Positions 41,374 through 51,177 of a stretch of DNA of 64,000 nt are shown here, one piece after another (the first letter of the stretch is position 1; the number at the start of each line of letters is the position of its first letter). Both the position numbers and the translations under genes were made by a program. The DNA comes from CAZBRS01 sp964494475 (GTDB taxonomy: Bacteria > Myxococcota_A > UBA9042 > CAZBRS01). The notes beneath the pieces were generated by a model, which ran no database searches, was not told the origin of the DNA, and was given only the letters and a program-made list of their open reading frames with translations. The stretch is from contig CAZBRS010000008.1 in assembly GCA_964494475.1 (NCBI GenBank), positions 52,892 to 116,891 of the forward strand, read 5' to 3'.

Positions 41374-42999
41374 ATGGACGAGAGCACGCCCCTGCGCATC
41401 CTGCTGGTCGAGGACGACGAAGACGACTACGTCGTCACGCGCGATCTGCTGGCCGACGCCGGCTGTGCGTCGTGCGTGCTCGACTGGGCCGACACGGGCG
41501 AGCGCGCCCTCGAGGTCATCGCCGCCGAGCGCCACGACGTGTACCTGTTCGACTACCGCATCGGCGCCCTCACCGGCATCGATCTGCTGCGCGAGGTTCG
41601 GCAGCGCGATCTGGCCGTGCCGGTCTTCCTGCTCACCGGGTTGAAGGACCACGACGTCGACCTCGAGGCCATGCAGGCGGGGGCCACCGACTACCTGGTC
41701 AAGGGGCAGATTACGGCCGCGTTGCTCGAGCGCGCGCTGCGCTATGCCGTGCGTCATCACCACACGCTGCAGGCGCTCCTGGAGAGCGAGCGCATGCTGG
41801 CCGAGGCCCGCGCGCACGAGGCCCTGGTGGGGGCCCGCATCCAGAACGCCATCCTGCTGGGCACCCCCCCCGAGCTGCGGGGCGGGGCCGAGGTGGCCGC
41901 GCTGGCGATGCCCTCCCAGACCATCGACGGCGACTTCTACGGCTTCTTTCCCTACCACGATCACTGCTTCGACGTGGTGCTCGGCGACGTGATGGGAAAG
42001 GGCATCCCGGCGGCGCTGCTCGGGGCGGCGGCCAAGATCCAGTTCCTGCGCGCCGTGTCGCACCTGGTGGTCACCAACCAGGGCCGCCCTCCGGCGCCCG
42101 CCGACGTGGCGAACCTGGTGCACGTGGTCATCACCCCCGAGCTGCAGTCGCTCGGCAGCTTCATCACGGCCGCCCTGGTCCGCGTCGATCTCGACCGGCG
42201 CGTGCTCGATCTGGTCGACTGCGGTCACACGCGCACCCTGCACCTGGTCGCCGCCAGCGGGCGTTGCACGCCGCTCGAGGGCGTGAACCTGCCCTTTGGC
42301 TTCGACGCCAACGAGGTCTACCGGTCGGTGGGGGTCTCGTTCCACACCGGCGACCGCTTCCTGCTCTACTCGGACGGCGTGCTCGACACCCAGGCGCCGG
42401 GCGGCGAGCGCTTCGGGCTCCTGCGCCTGATCGCGCTCGTGGAGCGTCGGGCCGCGGAGGCGCCCCGGGCCGTGCTCGCCGCGCTGAAGGCCGAACTCCT
42501 GGCCTTCTCGGCCGGGGCCTCCCCCGTCGACGACGTGACGGCCGTGCTGATCGCCACGAGCGGGGGCATCGGCTCGGGGGTCCTGCACCGCGAGCGCCGG
42601 TTCGCCGCCGAGCTCGATCTGCTTCCGGCCGTGCGCTCGTTCGTGCGCGCCACGGCGCTGAGCGCGCCGGGCATGATCGTCGACGACGACCTGGTGGCCG
42701 AGCTCGAATTGGCGGTCGACGAGACGGCGGCGAACATCGTGCGCCACGCCCTGGCGCAGCGGCCCGGGGCCACGTACGAGGTGGCGGTCGACGTCCTCGC
42801 GCCCGACGTCGAGGTGCGCTTCCGCCACCAAGGCGCGGGCTTCGACCCGGCCGCCGTGCCGCCGCCCGCGTTCGACGGCTCGCGCGAAGGCGGCTTCGGC
42901 CTCTACGTGGTGCGGCGCGTGGCCGATCGGATCGAGTACCGGGACGCGCCCGACGGCGGGCACGAGGTCGTGCTGACCAAGAGGCTGCGGCGCGGGTAG
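41374..42999 (+). CDS. Response regulator with PP2C (SpoIIE/RsbU) phosphatase and HATPase (RsbW-like) domains
   Basis: A 541-residue three-domain regulator. Residues ~1-125: receiver (LLVEDDEDDYV, phospho-Asp in YLFDYRIGALTGIDLL, TGLKD, Lys in YLVKGQI). Residues ~165-395: PP2C/SpoIIE phosphatase (IDGDFYGFFPY, VVLGDVMGKGIPAAL, LVDCGHTR, LLYSDGVLDTQ, DDVTAVLI). Residues ~405-541: a GHKL anti-sigma-kinase-like domain (LAVDETAANIVRHAL, GGFGLYVVRRVAD). It could both phosphorylate and dephosphorylate a STAS antagonist, depending on receiver state; the stand-alone STAS gene at 26620 is an obvious candidate partner (inference). It starts 3 nt after the preceding regulator and ends the long operon. 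Confidence 0.9.
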   Translation: MDESTPLRILLVEDDEDDYVVTRDLLADAGCASCVLDWADTGERALEVIAAERHDVYLFDYRIGALTGIDLLREVRQRDLAVPVFLLTGLKDHDVDLEAMQAGATDYLVKGQITAALLERALRYAVRHHHTLQALLESERMLAEARAHEALVGARIQNAILLGTPPELRGGAEVAALAMPSQTIDGDFYGFFPYHDHCFDVVLGDVMGKGIPAALLGAAAKIQFLRAVSHLVVTNQGRPPAPADVANLVHVVITPELQSLGSFITAALVRVDLDRRVLDLVDCGHTRTLHLVAASGRCTPLEGVNLPFGFDANEVYRSVGVSFHTGDRFLLYSDGVLDTQAPGGERFGLLRLIALVERRAAEAPRAVLAALKAELLAFSAGASPVDDVTAVLIATSGGIGSGVLHRERRFAAELDLLPAVRSFVRATALSAPGMIVDDDLVAELELAVDETAANIVRHALAQRPGATYEVAVDVLAPDVEVRFRHQGAGFDPAAVPPPAFDGSREGGFGLYVVRRVADRIEYRDAPDGGHEVVLTKRLRRG

Positions 43000-43010
43000 G
43001 GTGCGGCCGA

Positions 43011-44267
43011 TCAGACCTGATCGCCGTCCGTGTACACCTTCTCGCCCTCGCCCTCGGGGTCGCGGCAGTCGGCCTCGACGTCGCGGCCCGCCGGGCCCTC
43101 GAGCACCTCGCGGTACCACTCGTGCTGGATGAGCAGGTTCATGATCTCGTTCGAGCCCGTCCAGATCATGGGCAGGCGCGCGTCGCGCAGCATGCGCTCG
43201 ATGGGGTAGACCTCGGTGTAGCCGATGCCGCCCATGACCTGCATGGCGGCGTTCACCGCGTGCCACGAGGCCTCGGTGGCCACCTTCTTGGCCTCGGAGA
43301 CCAGCCGGCGCGCGTCGAGGCCGGCGTCGATGCGGCGGGCCGCCACGTGGGTGAGGGCGCGCGCGGCGTCGAGGGCCGCCACCGCGTCGGCCACCTGGAA
43401 GCTGACGGCCTGGTACTTGTGGATGGGCTTGCCGAAGGCCGTGCGGCGCGTGGTGTAGCGCGTGGCCACCTCGAGCGCGGCGCGGCCGAGGCCGATGGCG
43501 CCCGACGCCGACGTCATGCGCTCGGGCAGCATCATGCGGTTGAAGATGGTGCCGCCGTCGCCCTCGGCGCCCAGGCGGTTCTCGAGGGGCACCTTCGTGT
43601 CGCGGAAGTACAATCGCCCCGTGCCGCCGCCGCGCGTGCCGAGCAGGCCGTACACGTGCTTCACCTCGACCCCGTTGTCGTTCTCCTTCGCCACGTCGCG
43701 CTCGACCACGAAGACCGACAGGCGCTTGTGGGGGGGCGCCGCCGGGTCGGTGACGGCGTAGACCAGGAACACGTCGGCGCCCTCGGCCCCCACCACGAAG
43801 CGCTTCTGGCCATTGAGCACGTAGTGGTCGCCCTGGCGCACCGCCTTCGTGAGCGCCCCGAAGAAGTCGGAGCCGCCGCGCGGCTCGGTCAGGCCCTCGG
43901 CGCACGTCTTGGTGCCCGCCACGATGGGCGCCAGGAAGCGCGCCCGCTGGTCGTCGTTGCCGAAGCTGGCCAGCGCCTCGCCCACGATCGACGGCATGGA
44001 GTACAGGCACCCGAGCGACGTGCCGAGCACGCCGATCTCCTCGATGGCCGCCGACTCGACCGTCCAGGGCTGGGAGCGCCCGCCCCACGCGGCCGGGAAG
44101 CGCAGCCCGAGCAGGTGGGCGCGACCCAGATCGGCCACGTACTCGCGCGGGAAGTGCACCTCCTCGCGGTCCATCTTGCGTAGCAGCTCGGCCGGCACGG
44201 CCTTGGCGAACGCGCGGGCTTCGGCGACGACGGCCAACTGGTCGGGGGTCAAGAGGGCTTCGTACAT
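43011..44267 (-). CDS. Acyl-CoA dehydrogenase
   Basis: A 418-residue FAD-dependent acyl-CoA dehydrogenase that inserts a C2-C3 double bond into acyl-CoA. Seen: CAEGLTEPRGGSD (flavin/substrate loop), GQKRFVVGAEGADVF, LPERMTSASGAIGLGRAALEVATRYTTRRTAFGKPI in general form, and MQVMGGIGYTEVYPIERMLRDARLPMIWTGSNEI. The MCAD-position catalytic Glu is absent (WTGSNE where medium-chain enzymes have YEGT); instead a Glu in LPERM sits at the isovaleryl/long-chain position, which would serve as base. Convergent with the operon ending at 42999 and unrelated to glycan synthesis as far as can be seen. GTGAGG precedes ATG 44267. Confidence 0.9.
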   Translation of the reverse strand: MYEALLTPDQLAVVAEARAFAKAVPAELLRKMDREEVHFPREYVADLGRAHLLGLRFPAAWGGRSQPWTVESAAIEEIGVLGTSLGCLYSMPSIVGEALASFGNDDQRARFLAPIVAGTKTCAEGLTEPRGGSDFFGALTKAVRQGDHYVLNGQKRFVVGAEGADVFLVYAVTDPAAPPHKRLSVFVVERDVAKENDNGVEVKHVYGLLGTRGGGTGRLYFRDTKVPLENRLGAEGDGGTIFNRMMLPERMTSASGAIGLGRAALEVATRYTTRRTAFGKPIHKYQAVSFQVADAVAALDAARALTHVAARRIDAGLDARRLVSEAKKVATEASWHAVNAAMQVMGGIGYTEVYPIERMLRDARLPMIWTGSNEIMNLLIQHEWYREVLEGPAGRDVEADCRDPEGEGEKVYTDGDQV

Positions 44268-44327
44268 GGGGGCCTCACGGGACGGTGATGCCCCGAGAAT
44301 GCCAGATTGGAGGGCCGGCGTCGACGG

Positions 44328-44756
44328 TTACCGCTGCCCGCGCCCCTCGGTGATCGTGACGGCCACGCGCAGCCGATCGCCGAGCTCGAGGTGGGCCAGT
44401 TCGAGGCCGCCGTCGGAGGTCAGGCGCAGGCGCTCGTCGTGGCGGGTCATCAGGTAGTCGTTGAACGCCGACAGGAAGCCGAGCTCGGCGTCGGTCGGTG
44501 GCGCACCGCCTTGGGTCGTGGCGCCGTTCACGCGCCCGCGCAACTCCGAGAGGGTGGTCTCGATCTCGGCCCGCACGGCCTCGGTGGTGGCCCGTGGATC
44601 ACGCAGCAGCACGCGCAGCAGCGTGAAGAGCAGGAGGCCCCCGTGCACCCAGGCGAAGTCGTCGTCATCGGCCCCGCCATCGGCTTCCAGGCGACGTCCG
44701 ATCTGGAGCCACGTCTCGAGGATCTGCCGATAGAGGGGATCGGTGCGCAGTTTCAT
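44328..44756 (-). CDS. Hypothetical protein, 142 residues
   Basis: Not recognised. A soluble, charged protein with a helical N-terminal part (PLYRQILETWLQIGRRLEADGG, then HGGLLLFTLLRVLLRDPRATTEAVRAEIETTLSELRGRV in general form), a Gly/Pro-rich link, and a C-terminal part with beta character ending ELGDRLRVAVTITEGRGQR. No signal peptide and no Cys. A weak promoter-like TTGAAC-16-TACGTT lies upstream on the same strand. Codon use matches neighbours, so it is probably a real lineage-specific gene. Function unknown. Confidence 0.6.
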   Translation of the reverse strand: MKLRTDPLYRQILETWLQIGRRLEADGGADDDDFAWVHGGLLLFTLLRVLLRDPRATTEAVRAEIETTLSELRGRVNGATTQGGAPPTDAELGFLSAFNDYLMTRHDERLRLTSDGGLELAHLELGDRLRVAVTITEGRGQR

Positions 44757-44847
44757 GGCGCGCCAACCGTTCGTTCTGTCTACGAGGTCAACGTAGCGAG
44801 GTTCCGGCCGGGTTCAAGGGGCCGGGAGAATTTTTTCGCTTGGCGAG

Positions 44848-47202
44848 CTACCGATCGGGCGAGGGCTCCGAGAGGGAGAGCCCCTCGGCGACGGTCGGCG
44901 CCGTGTGCATCGTGCCATCCCACGTGACACCCGTTCCGCCGCGATAGAGCAGCAGACCGTCACGGACATTCACGACGACCAACTCGGCGTCGGTCGAGAG
45001 CTCGTCGCCGTTGGACAGCGCGAGCGCTTCGGGTCCCTCGGGAGAGCGCAGCCACACGACGTCAGAGCCGAACGCGCCCTGCACCTGCCACGCGGCGACC
45101 CCGCCATCGGAAGCCAGGCGCGTGAGGGTCAGGGGTGCCTCGGAGGAGCCTTGAGCGGCCCCGACCTTCCAGGGCGCCAGCACCACCAGGTAACCGGGCG
45201 CCAGGGCCGTGACCACCGCGTCGGCCACGGCGTGGTTCGTCGTCCCGTCGTCGCCCACGCTGTGGACGTGCGGCACCGCGTCCTGGACGTACGGAGGCTC
45301 GCGCACGTCGGGAGCTCCGGCGGTGGTGGCCAGTCCCAGGCGCACGCCGGCCGCGGAGCGCACGAAGGTGGCGCTCTCGGCGTCGAGCGCGTACGAGCCA
45401 CCCGAGTCGTACCCGGCGAAGCCGTGCACGCGCCAGGCGTGCTCGCGCGCCACCGTGGCGGTCGTGTCGAGGCGGTCGGCGATCACCACGTAGCGGTCGC
45501 GCACCAGGATCGTGGAGCGGTGGATGGTCGTCTTCTCGTAGGCCTGGCGTACCTCGGCGTAGTCGAGCGCCGTGCCATCGGTGAAGAGGTCGAGGGAGGC
45601 GTCGGCGTCGCCCCAGTTGTTGAGCAGGCCGCGCTTCGGCGCGCCCTTGCCGTCGATCAGGACCACGCTGTGTGCGGGCGCCTCGGCGGTGATCGAGTTG
45701 GCCATGGGGTTCGGCTTGACGTAGCCCGTGTCGATCAGCAGGTACTCGCCGTAGGCCGCGAAGGCGAACGACGTGCCGTCGGCGTGGTCGTGCAGGGTCT
45801 TTCGGGCACCGCCCGATTCGGCCAGCAACAGCAGCCAGCGCGCGTCGGCGTCCCAGCCCGAGCGCAGCGTGACGTGGCCCGAGATGGCGTGCGCGCGTGA
45901 GGTCCAGGGGGGCTCGCTGTCGATCGGCGCCTGCTCGATCTCGAGCAGGTGCTGGACGGCCAACTCGAGGCCGCGCCTCGTGTCGATGGATCCCCAGGGG
46001 TTGCGGGCGTCCCAGGCGTAGCGTCCCTGCCCCGAGAGGCCGGCGAGCAGCAGTCCGGCGTTCTGAGTGCGCAGGGCGCCGTCGCCCGTGTTCGAGCGCA
46101 GCCCCGAGGGGAGTCGGTGGTCCAGCGACCAGTCGAAGGCGCCCCAGAAGCGATCGGCGTGGGTGTTGGTGCCGGGCGCCGCCAGGGGATCCTCCCAGCG
46201 GTACGGTTCCCCTTCGGTGCAGTCGATGGGCGCCCAGGGGTCCTTGGGGTTGCGGTTCAGGCAGGTACGGAACAGCCAGCCGTCGGTCGGCCAGGCGTTG
46301 CGCATGGCCAGGAAGAAGGCCAACGCCGGCGGGAAGCCGTAGCCGAAGTAGAACGGCTCCTCGCTGACCACGCCGTCCTCCTGGATGTACCGGCCGTCGG
46401 GGCCCCACAGGTAGTCGAGCTCGCCCGCGGCGAAGTCCAGGATCTCGCGGCTGCGGATTTCGTCGGGGAAGGCCAGCGCGACGTAACCCAGGGCAGCGCA
46501 CGTCCGGATGGTGATGTTGTTCTGGGTCACGGTCAGGGCGGCGAAGCGTTCGGCCTTGTCCAGCACGGTGCGGTCGAAGAACTTCTCGTTGACCTCCACC
46601 AGGCGGCGGCGAGCCTCGGCGGCCTCCTGGGCCGGAAAGAACGTCGTACCGGCCAGCAGGTCCCAGGCCACCGCGAACGGGATGGAGTACCCGGCCATCG
46701 AGTGGTTCTCGCCCCGGCTCGTCTCCCAGTCGGTGCGCACGAGCCCGAAGCAGGCGCGCGCCTTCGCCGCGGCGGCCTCATCGTCGAACAACCAGGCCAG
46801 CACGGCGTTGGCCTGGGCGAGGCTGCCGTTGCGCTGGTGGTCACCGGCGTCCCAGCTCTCGTGGGTGTCCTCGACGCAGTCGCCAGCGGCGGCGGATCGG
46901 ACGCGCGTGACCAGGTCGTCCCACGGCGGGGCGCCGACGCGGGCCAGGATGGCGGCCTTGCGCTCCGGCCTGGTCACCAGCGCGGGGCGCTCGGCCCAGG
47001 CGGGCAGGGGGGTGGGCGCGTCGGGTGGCGCGACGTCGATCGCGTCGGGCGCCGGCACGTCGAGCGCCGGGAGATCGGCCCCCCGGTCGGCGAGGACGTC
47101 GATCGCGTCGCCCGCGGCGCCGCCCGAGGACGAGCACGCGAGCAGCACGAGGACGATCGGCAGCACGTACGCGGCCTGGAAGCGCGGGACGACTCGGGTC
47201 AT
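44848..47202 (-). CDS. Heparinase II/III-like lipoprotein (polysaccharide lyase)
   Basis: A 784-residue secreted lipoprotein. Signal with lipobox LVLLACSSS (Cys ~23), then an Asp/Ala/Pro-rich spacer to ~residue 68. Residues ~70-400 form an alpha/alpha toroid (ENHSMAGYSIPFAVAWDLLAG, QNNITIRTCAALGYVALAFP), and from ~440 the beta-sandwich half contains SGGARKTLHDHADGTSFAFAAYGEYLLIDTGY in general form, with the His-Asp-His motif that marks heparinase II/III and alginate-lyase relatives. It would cleave uronic-acid-containing polysaccharide outside the cell. Divergent from the GH43 lipoprotein at 47256; together they look like a small saccharide-degradation pair. AAGGGGGG precedes ATG 47202. Confidence 0.83.
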   Translation of the reverse strand: MTRVVPRFQAAYVLPIVLVLLACSSSGGAAGDAIDVLADRGADLPALDVPAPDAIDVAPPDAPTPLPAWAERPALVTRPERKAAILARVGAPPWDDLVTRVRSAAAGDCVEDTHESWDAGDHQRNGSLAQANAVLAWLFDDEAAAAKARACFGLVRTDWETSRGENHSMAGYSIPFAVAWDLLAGTTFFPAQEAAEARRRLVEVNEKFFDRTVLDKAERFAALTVTQNNITIRTCAALGYVALAFPDEIRSREILDFAAGELDYLWGPDGRYIQEDGVVSEEPFYFGYGFPPALAFFLAMRNAWPTDGWLFRTCLNRNPKDPWAPIDCTEGEPYRWEDPLAAPGTNTHADRFWGAFDWSLDHRLPSGLRSNTGDGALRTQNAGLLLAGLSGQGRYAWDARNPWGSIDTRRGLELAVQHLLEIEQAPIDSEPPWTSRAHAISGHVTLRSGWDADARWLLLLAESGGARKTLHDHADGTSFAFAAYGEYLLIDTGYVKPNPMANSITAEAPAHSVVLIDGKGAPKRGLLNNWGDADASLDLFTDGTALDYAEVRQAYEKTTIHRSTILVRDRYVVIADRLDTTATVAREHAWRVHGFAGYDSGGSYALDAESATFVRSAAGVRLGLATTAGAPDVREPPYVQDAVPHVHSVGDDGTTNHAVADAVVTALAPGYLVVLAPWKVGAAQGSSEAPLTLTRLASDGGVAAWQVQGAFGSDVVWLRSPEGPEALALSNGDELSTDAELVVVNVRDGLLLYRGGTGVTWDGTMHTAPTVAEGLSLSEPSPDR

Positions 47203-47255
47203 GGTGGCCCCCCTTCGCGGCTCATGCTACCGTGACGGCGCGGAGGATGCACGGG

Positions 47256-48959
47256 ATGCGAACGCGCCCGACGCTCGAGACGGGATTGATCGCGCTGGCG
47301 CTCGCCGTGGCCGGTTGCGGGACGAGCGGCACCGGAGCCGACGCGGCGATCCTCCCGGACCTGGTCGCCGAAATCAGCGACGCCCCGACGCCCGACGCGA
47401 CCGAAGCCGAGGTGCCGATCGCCGCCGCGACCTACCTGAACCCTGTCCTGCACGCCGACTACTCCGACCCCGACGTCGTGCGGGTGGGCGACGACTACTG
47501 GCTGACGTCGTCCAGCTTCGGGCACGTGCCGGGGTTGCCCCTGCTTCGCTCGAAGGACCTGGTGAACTGGACGCTCGAGGGCCACGCGCTCCCGCGCCTG
47601 GTGCCCGACGCGCACTTCGTCACGCCCCAGCACGGCAAGGGGGTGTGGGCGCCTTCGATCCGGTCTCACGCCGACCGCACCTGGATCTACTACCCCGACC
47701 CCGAGGCAGGGCTCTACGTCACGACCGCCGACGATCCTCGCGGTCCATGGAGTACGCCCGTGCTGGTGAAGGCGGGGCAAGGCCTCATCGATCCGTGCCC
47801 GTTCTGGGACGACGACGGCCAGGTCTACCTGGTCCACGCCTGGGCCAAGAGCTACGCCGGCATCAACAACCGCCTGACGTTGCTCCGCCTCACCGCGGAC
47901 GGGCTGAGCGCGGCCGAGGACCTGGGGGTGGTCATCGACGGCGACGCGTTCCCCGGCACCACGACCCTGGAGGGGCCGAAGGCCTACCGCCGGAACGGGT
48001 GGGTGTACGTGTTCGCCCCGGCCGGCGGCGTGACCGAGGGTTGGCAGTTGGCGTTCCGCTCGCGTTCGATCCGGGGGCCCTACGAGGTCCGTGTCGTGCT
48101 GGCCCAGGGCGACACCGACGTCAACGGGCCGCACCAGGGCGCGCTGGTCGACACGCCCTCGGGCGAATGGTGGTTCCTGCACTTCCAGGACAAGGGCGTC
48201 TACGGTCGAGTCGTGCACCTGCAGCCGTTCGTCTGGGTCGACGACTGGCCCGTGATCGGCGACGACCCCGACGGCGACGGCACGGGGCAGCCGGTGATCG
48301 AGCACGCCCGCCCCGACCTGCCCGGGCAGCCCCCGTCGGTTCCGGCCACCAGCGACGACTTCGATGACCCTGCGTTGGGCTTGCAGTGGCAGTGGCAGGC
48401 CAACCCCGACCCCGCGTGGTCCTCGTTGAGCGCGGCGCCCGGATCGCTGCGCCTGTTCTCCCGGCCCGAGCCGAAGCCCGGCAACCTGTACGACGCTCCC
48501 AATCTGCTGCTGCAGAAGTGGCCGGCCGAGGCGTTCACCGTGACCGCTGCGCTCGATGGCGCCGGCCTGGCCGAGGGTGAGCGTGCCGGGCTGATCGTGT
48601 TCGGCTTCGCCACCGCGTGGCTGGGCCTGGCGCGCGTCGACGGAGCGCTGTCGGTGGTTCGCGCGGTGAACAAGGCGGCGGTCGCGGGCGCGGCCGAGGT
48701 CGGGACCGTGGTCGCTCCGCTCGCCCCCGGGGCCGGCGCCGCCCTCTGGGCGCGGGTGTCCGTCGCGGCAGGCGGGCGTTGCCGCTTCTCCTACAGCCTC
48801 GACGGCGCGACGTTCGTGCCCGCTGACGACGCTACGTTCCAGGCCCAAGCCGGACGATGGGTGGGCGCCAAGGTGGGCGTGTTCGCCGCGGCGCAGGTCG
48901 GCGGGGGCGCCGGGTACGTCCGTGTCGACGAGGTGCGCGTCGACGTGCCGGTTTTCTGA
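47256..48959 (+). CDS. Glycoside hydrolase family 43 lipoprotein
   Basis: A 567-residue lipoprotein with signal and lipobox AVAGCGTS and a short Asp/Pro-rich spacer. The five-bladed beta-propeller of GH43 spans ~residues 60-345: NPVLHADYSDPDVVRVGDDYWLTSSSF (catalytic base Asp), GVWAPSIRSHADRTWIYY, LIDPCPFWDDDGQVYLVHA (pKa-modulating Asp) and TTLEGPKAYRRNGWVYVFAPAGG (acid Glu). Residues ~365-567 are a C-terminal concanavalin-like beta-sandwich usual in xylosidase/arabinofuranosidase types. ATG 47256 gives a 9-nt spacing from GGAGG; ATG 47247 directly abuts that box. Confidence 0.88.
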   Translation: MRTRPTLETGLIALALAVAGCGTSGTGADAAILPDLVAEISDAPTPDATEAEVPIAAATYLNPVLHADYSDPDVVRVGDDYWLTSSSFGHVPGLPLLRSKDLVNWTLEGHALPRLVPDAHFVTPQHGKGVWAPSIRSHADRTWIYYPDPEAGLYVTTADDPRGPWSTPVLVKAGQGLIDPCPFWDDDGQVYLVHAWAKSYAGINNRLTLLRLTADGLSAAEDLGVVIDGDAFPGTTTLEGPKAYRRNGWVYVFAPAGGVTEGWQLAFRSRSIRGPYEVRVVLAQGDTDVNGPHQGALVDTPSGEWWFLHFQDKGVYGRVVHLQPFVWVDDWPVIGDDPDGDGTGQPVIEHARPDLPGQPPSVPATSDDFDDPALGLQWQWQANPDPAWSSLSAAPGSLRLFSRPEPKPGNLYDAPNLLLQKWPAEAFTVTAALDGAGLAEGERAGLIVFGFATAWLGLARVDGALSVVRAVNKAAVAGAAEVGTVVAPLAPGAGAALWARVSVAAGGRCRFSYSLDGATFVPADDATFQAQAGRWVGAKVGVFAAAQVGGGAGYVRVDEVRVDVPVF

Positions 48960-48966
48960 TCGGCAT

Positions 48967-48986
48967 CCGGCGTTCAAGTACGCCGG
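48967..48986. terminator. Possible bidirectional terminator hairpin
   Basis: Perfect 7-bp stem (CCGGCGT at 48967-48973, ACGCCGG at 48980-48986) with 6-nt loop, placed between the converging GH43 and histidine-kinase genes. Only CTTT follows, so it is weak as an intrinsic terminator. Confidence 0.4.
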
Positions 48987-48994
48987 CTTTGGCG

Positions 48995-50370
48995 CTACGA
49001 CGAGGGCTCCTCCACCGGGCCGCGCAGCTCGGCGACCAGTCCCCCGGCCTCGCCGGGCGTCAGCGCGAACCGCCAGTGCTGGACCTGCGCGACGCGTACG
49101 ACGATGGCGAGCCCCAGCCCGCTCCCGGCAGAGCCGCGCGAACGCGCCGCGTCCCCCCGCTCGCCGCGCTTCCGGACGCGCTCGCACTCCTCCGCCGTGA
49201 GCCCGGGGCCGTCGTCCAGCACGCGCAGCACGAACTCATTCTGTTCGGTCTCGAGCACGACCGCGACGTGCCCGCCGCTCGCGTTGTGGCGCAGGGCGTT
49301 GTCGACCAGGTTGGAGAGCGCCCGTTCGGTGAACGTGGGATCGCCTTTGGCGATCACCGGTTCCTCAGGGACGGAGCGTTCGATCTCGACCCCGAGCCGC
49401 GAGGCCAAGGCCTGGTGCCGCAGGACGACGCGTGGGACCAAGTCCCGCAGGTCGAGCGACGTCTCCACCTGCGCCGCGGCGTCGAACTTCGCCGAGAGCG
49501 CCAGGTTCCCGAGCAGCGCGCCGATGTACTGCGCCTCGTTCATGGCCTGGGCCACGGCCTCCGGGCTGCGCTCCTTCGCCAGCGTGCTCAGGTTCCCCTG
49601 GAGCACGGTGAGCGGGATGGCCAGGTCGTGGGTCGTGTTCTCGATGAACTCCAGCAACGTCTTCTCGCGTGCGATGAGGTCCGCATGCTGGCGCTGGATC
49701 GTCAGCGCCGACGCGCTGAGCGCCCGCGAGAGCTCGCTGAGCTCGTCCCGGCCGGCGTCCCGCTCGAGCGCGAGCGGCGCGCCCTTCTCCCAGCGACGCA
49801 CGGCCAGGGTCAGCGAGCGGAGGCGTCGCACCACGGGCCAGATGCCGACGAGCCCGGCGACCAACGCGAAGGCGAGCGGGATGAGGAGCTCATGGGGCGG
49901 CGGCAACGGCGGCCCCGGGGGCGGCGCCGCGACGAGCGCCAGGGCGCAAGGCCCACCGTCTCGGGGCAGGGCGATCAGGAGTTGCCGGTTGTCTCCGACC
50001 GTCGCGTCGCCGGGGTTTCCGGCCCGAACCGCGCCCCCCTGCACCTCGTCGAGCGCGCCCCGGGGTATCGCCGGAGCGCCAGGCTGGCTGCTGCGGCCAT
50101 TCCGATCGTACGTGAAGACGAGCACCCTGCCGTCACCGCCGGCGGGGTGGGACGACTCGGGCGCGAGCGTGGGCAACGTGAGGACGGTCGGGGTCGTGGG
50201 CGGCGAGGCCTCGCAGGCGTCGAGCACGGCGGGCGAGAAGTTCGCGAGCACCAACGCGGTGACGATGTCGTCGTCCCGCTGCTGTCGGCTCGTCCGGAAC
50301 GACAGGCCCGAGGCGATCACCACCGGCACCGCCACCGCCAGCGTCGTCAGCACCAGTCGCAGGCGGAGCG

Positions 50371-50374
<4 letters not shown>
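48995..50374 (-). CDS. Sensor histidine kinase
   Basis: A 459-residue two-helix sensor kinase. First membrane helix at ~7-24 (VLTTLAVAVPVVIASGL), a ~130-residue periplasmic domain, second helix at ~160-180 (LLIPLAFALVAGLVGIWPVV), a HAMP-like linker, HisKA with NTTHDLAIPLTVLQGNLSTL (phospho-His; unusual A-I-P after HDL where most have R/K-x-P or E-P) and HATPase motifs NLVDNALRHN, DDGPGLT and GSGLGLAIV. It phosphorylates the OmpR-type regulator encoded immediately upstream (ATGA overlap). Transcribed divergently from the DUF1566 lipoprotein. Confidence 0.9.
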
Positions 50375-51036
<662 letters not shown>

Positions 51037-51177
51037 GCCCTCCTTATAGCACGCACTCCTTGAGCAGACCTTACGCAACATTCCAGAGGTGCCGTCGACC
51101 GTCGTCAGGGTTTCTTAAGGTTTTCGCTATAGACTCTTTCCCATGGCCGTAGGATGCGGTCTTCTACGGAGACGACC
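51037..51177. promoter_or_regulatory. Divergent promoter region of the two-component operon and DUF1566 lipoprotein
   Basis: 141 bp, AT-richer than its surroundings near 51111-51135, with TATAGA (51128-51133) as a possible plus-strand -10 but no convincing -35. The adjacent OmpR-type regulator could bind here; no clear direct repeat can be named. Confidence 0.35.

Noticed and set aside
43008..43023. CGATCAG/CTGATCG repeat between converging genes at 43000
   Set aside because: The loop would be only 2 nt, which cannot close, and there is no T-run.
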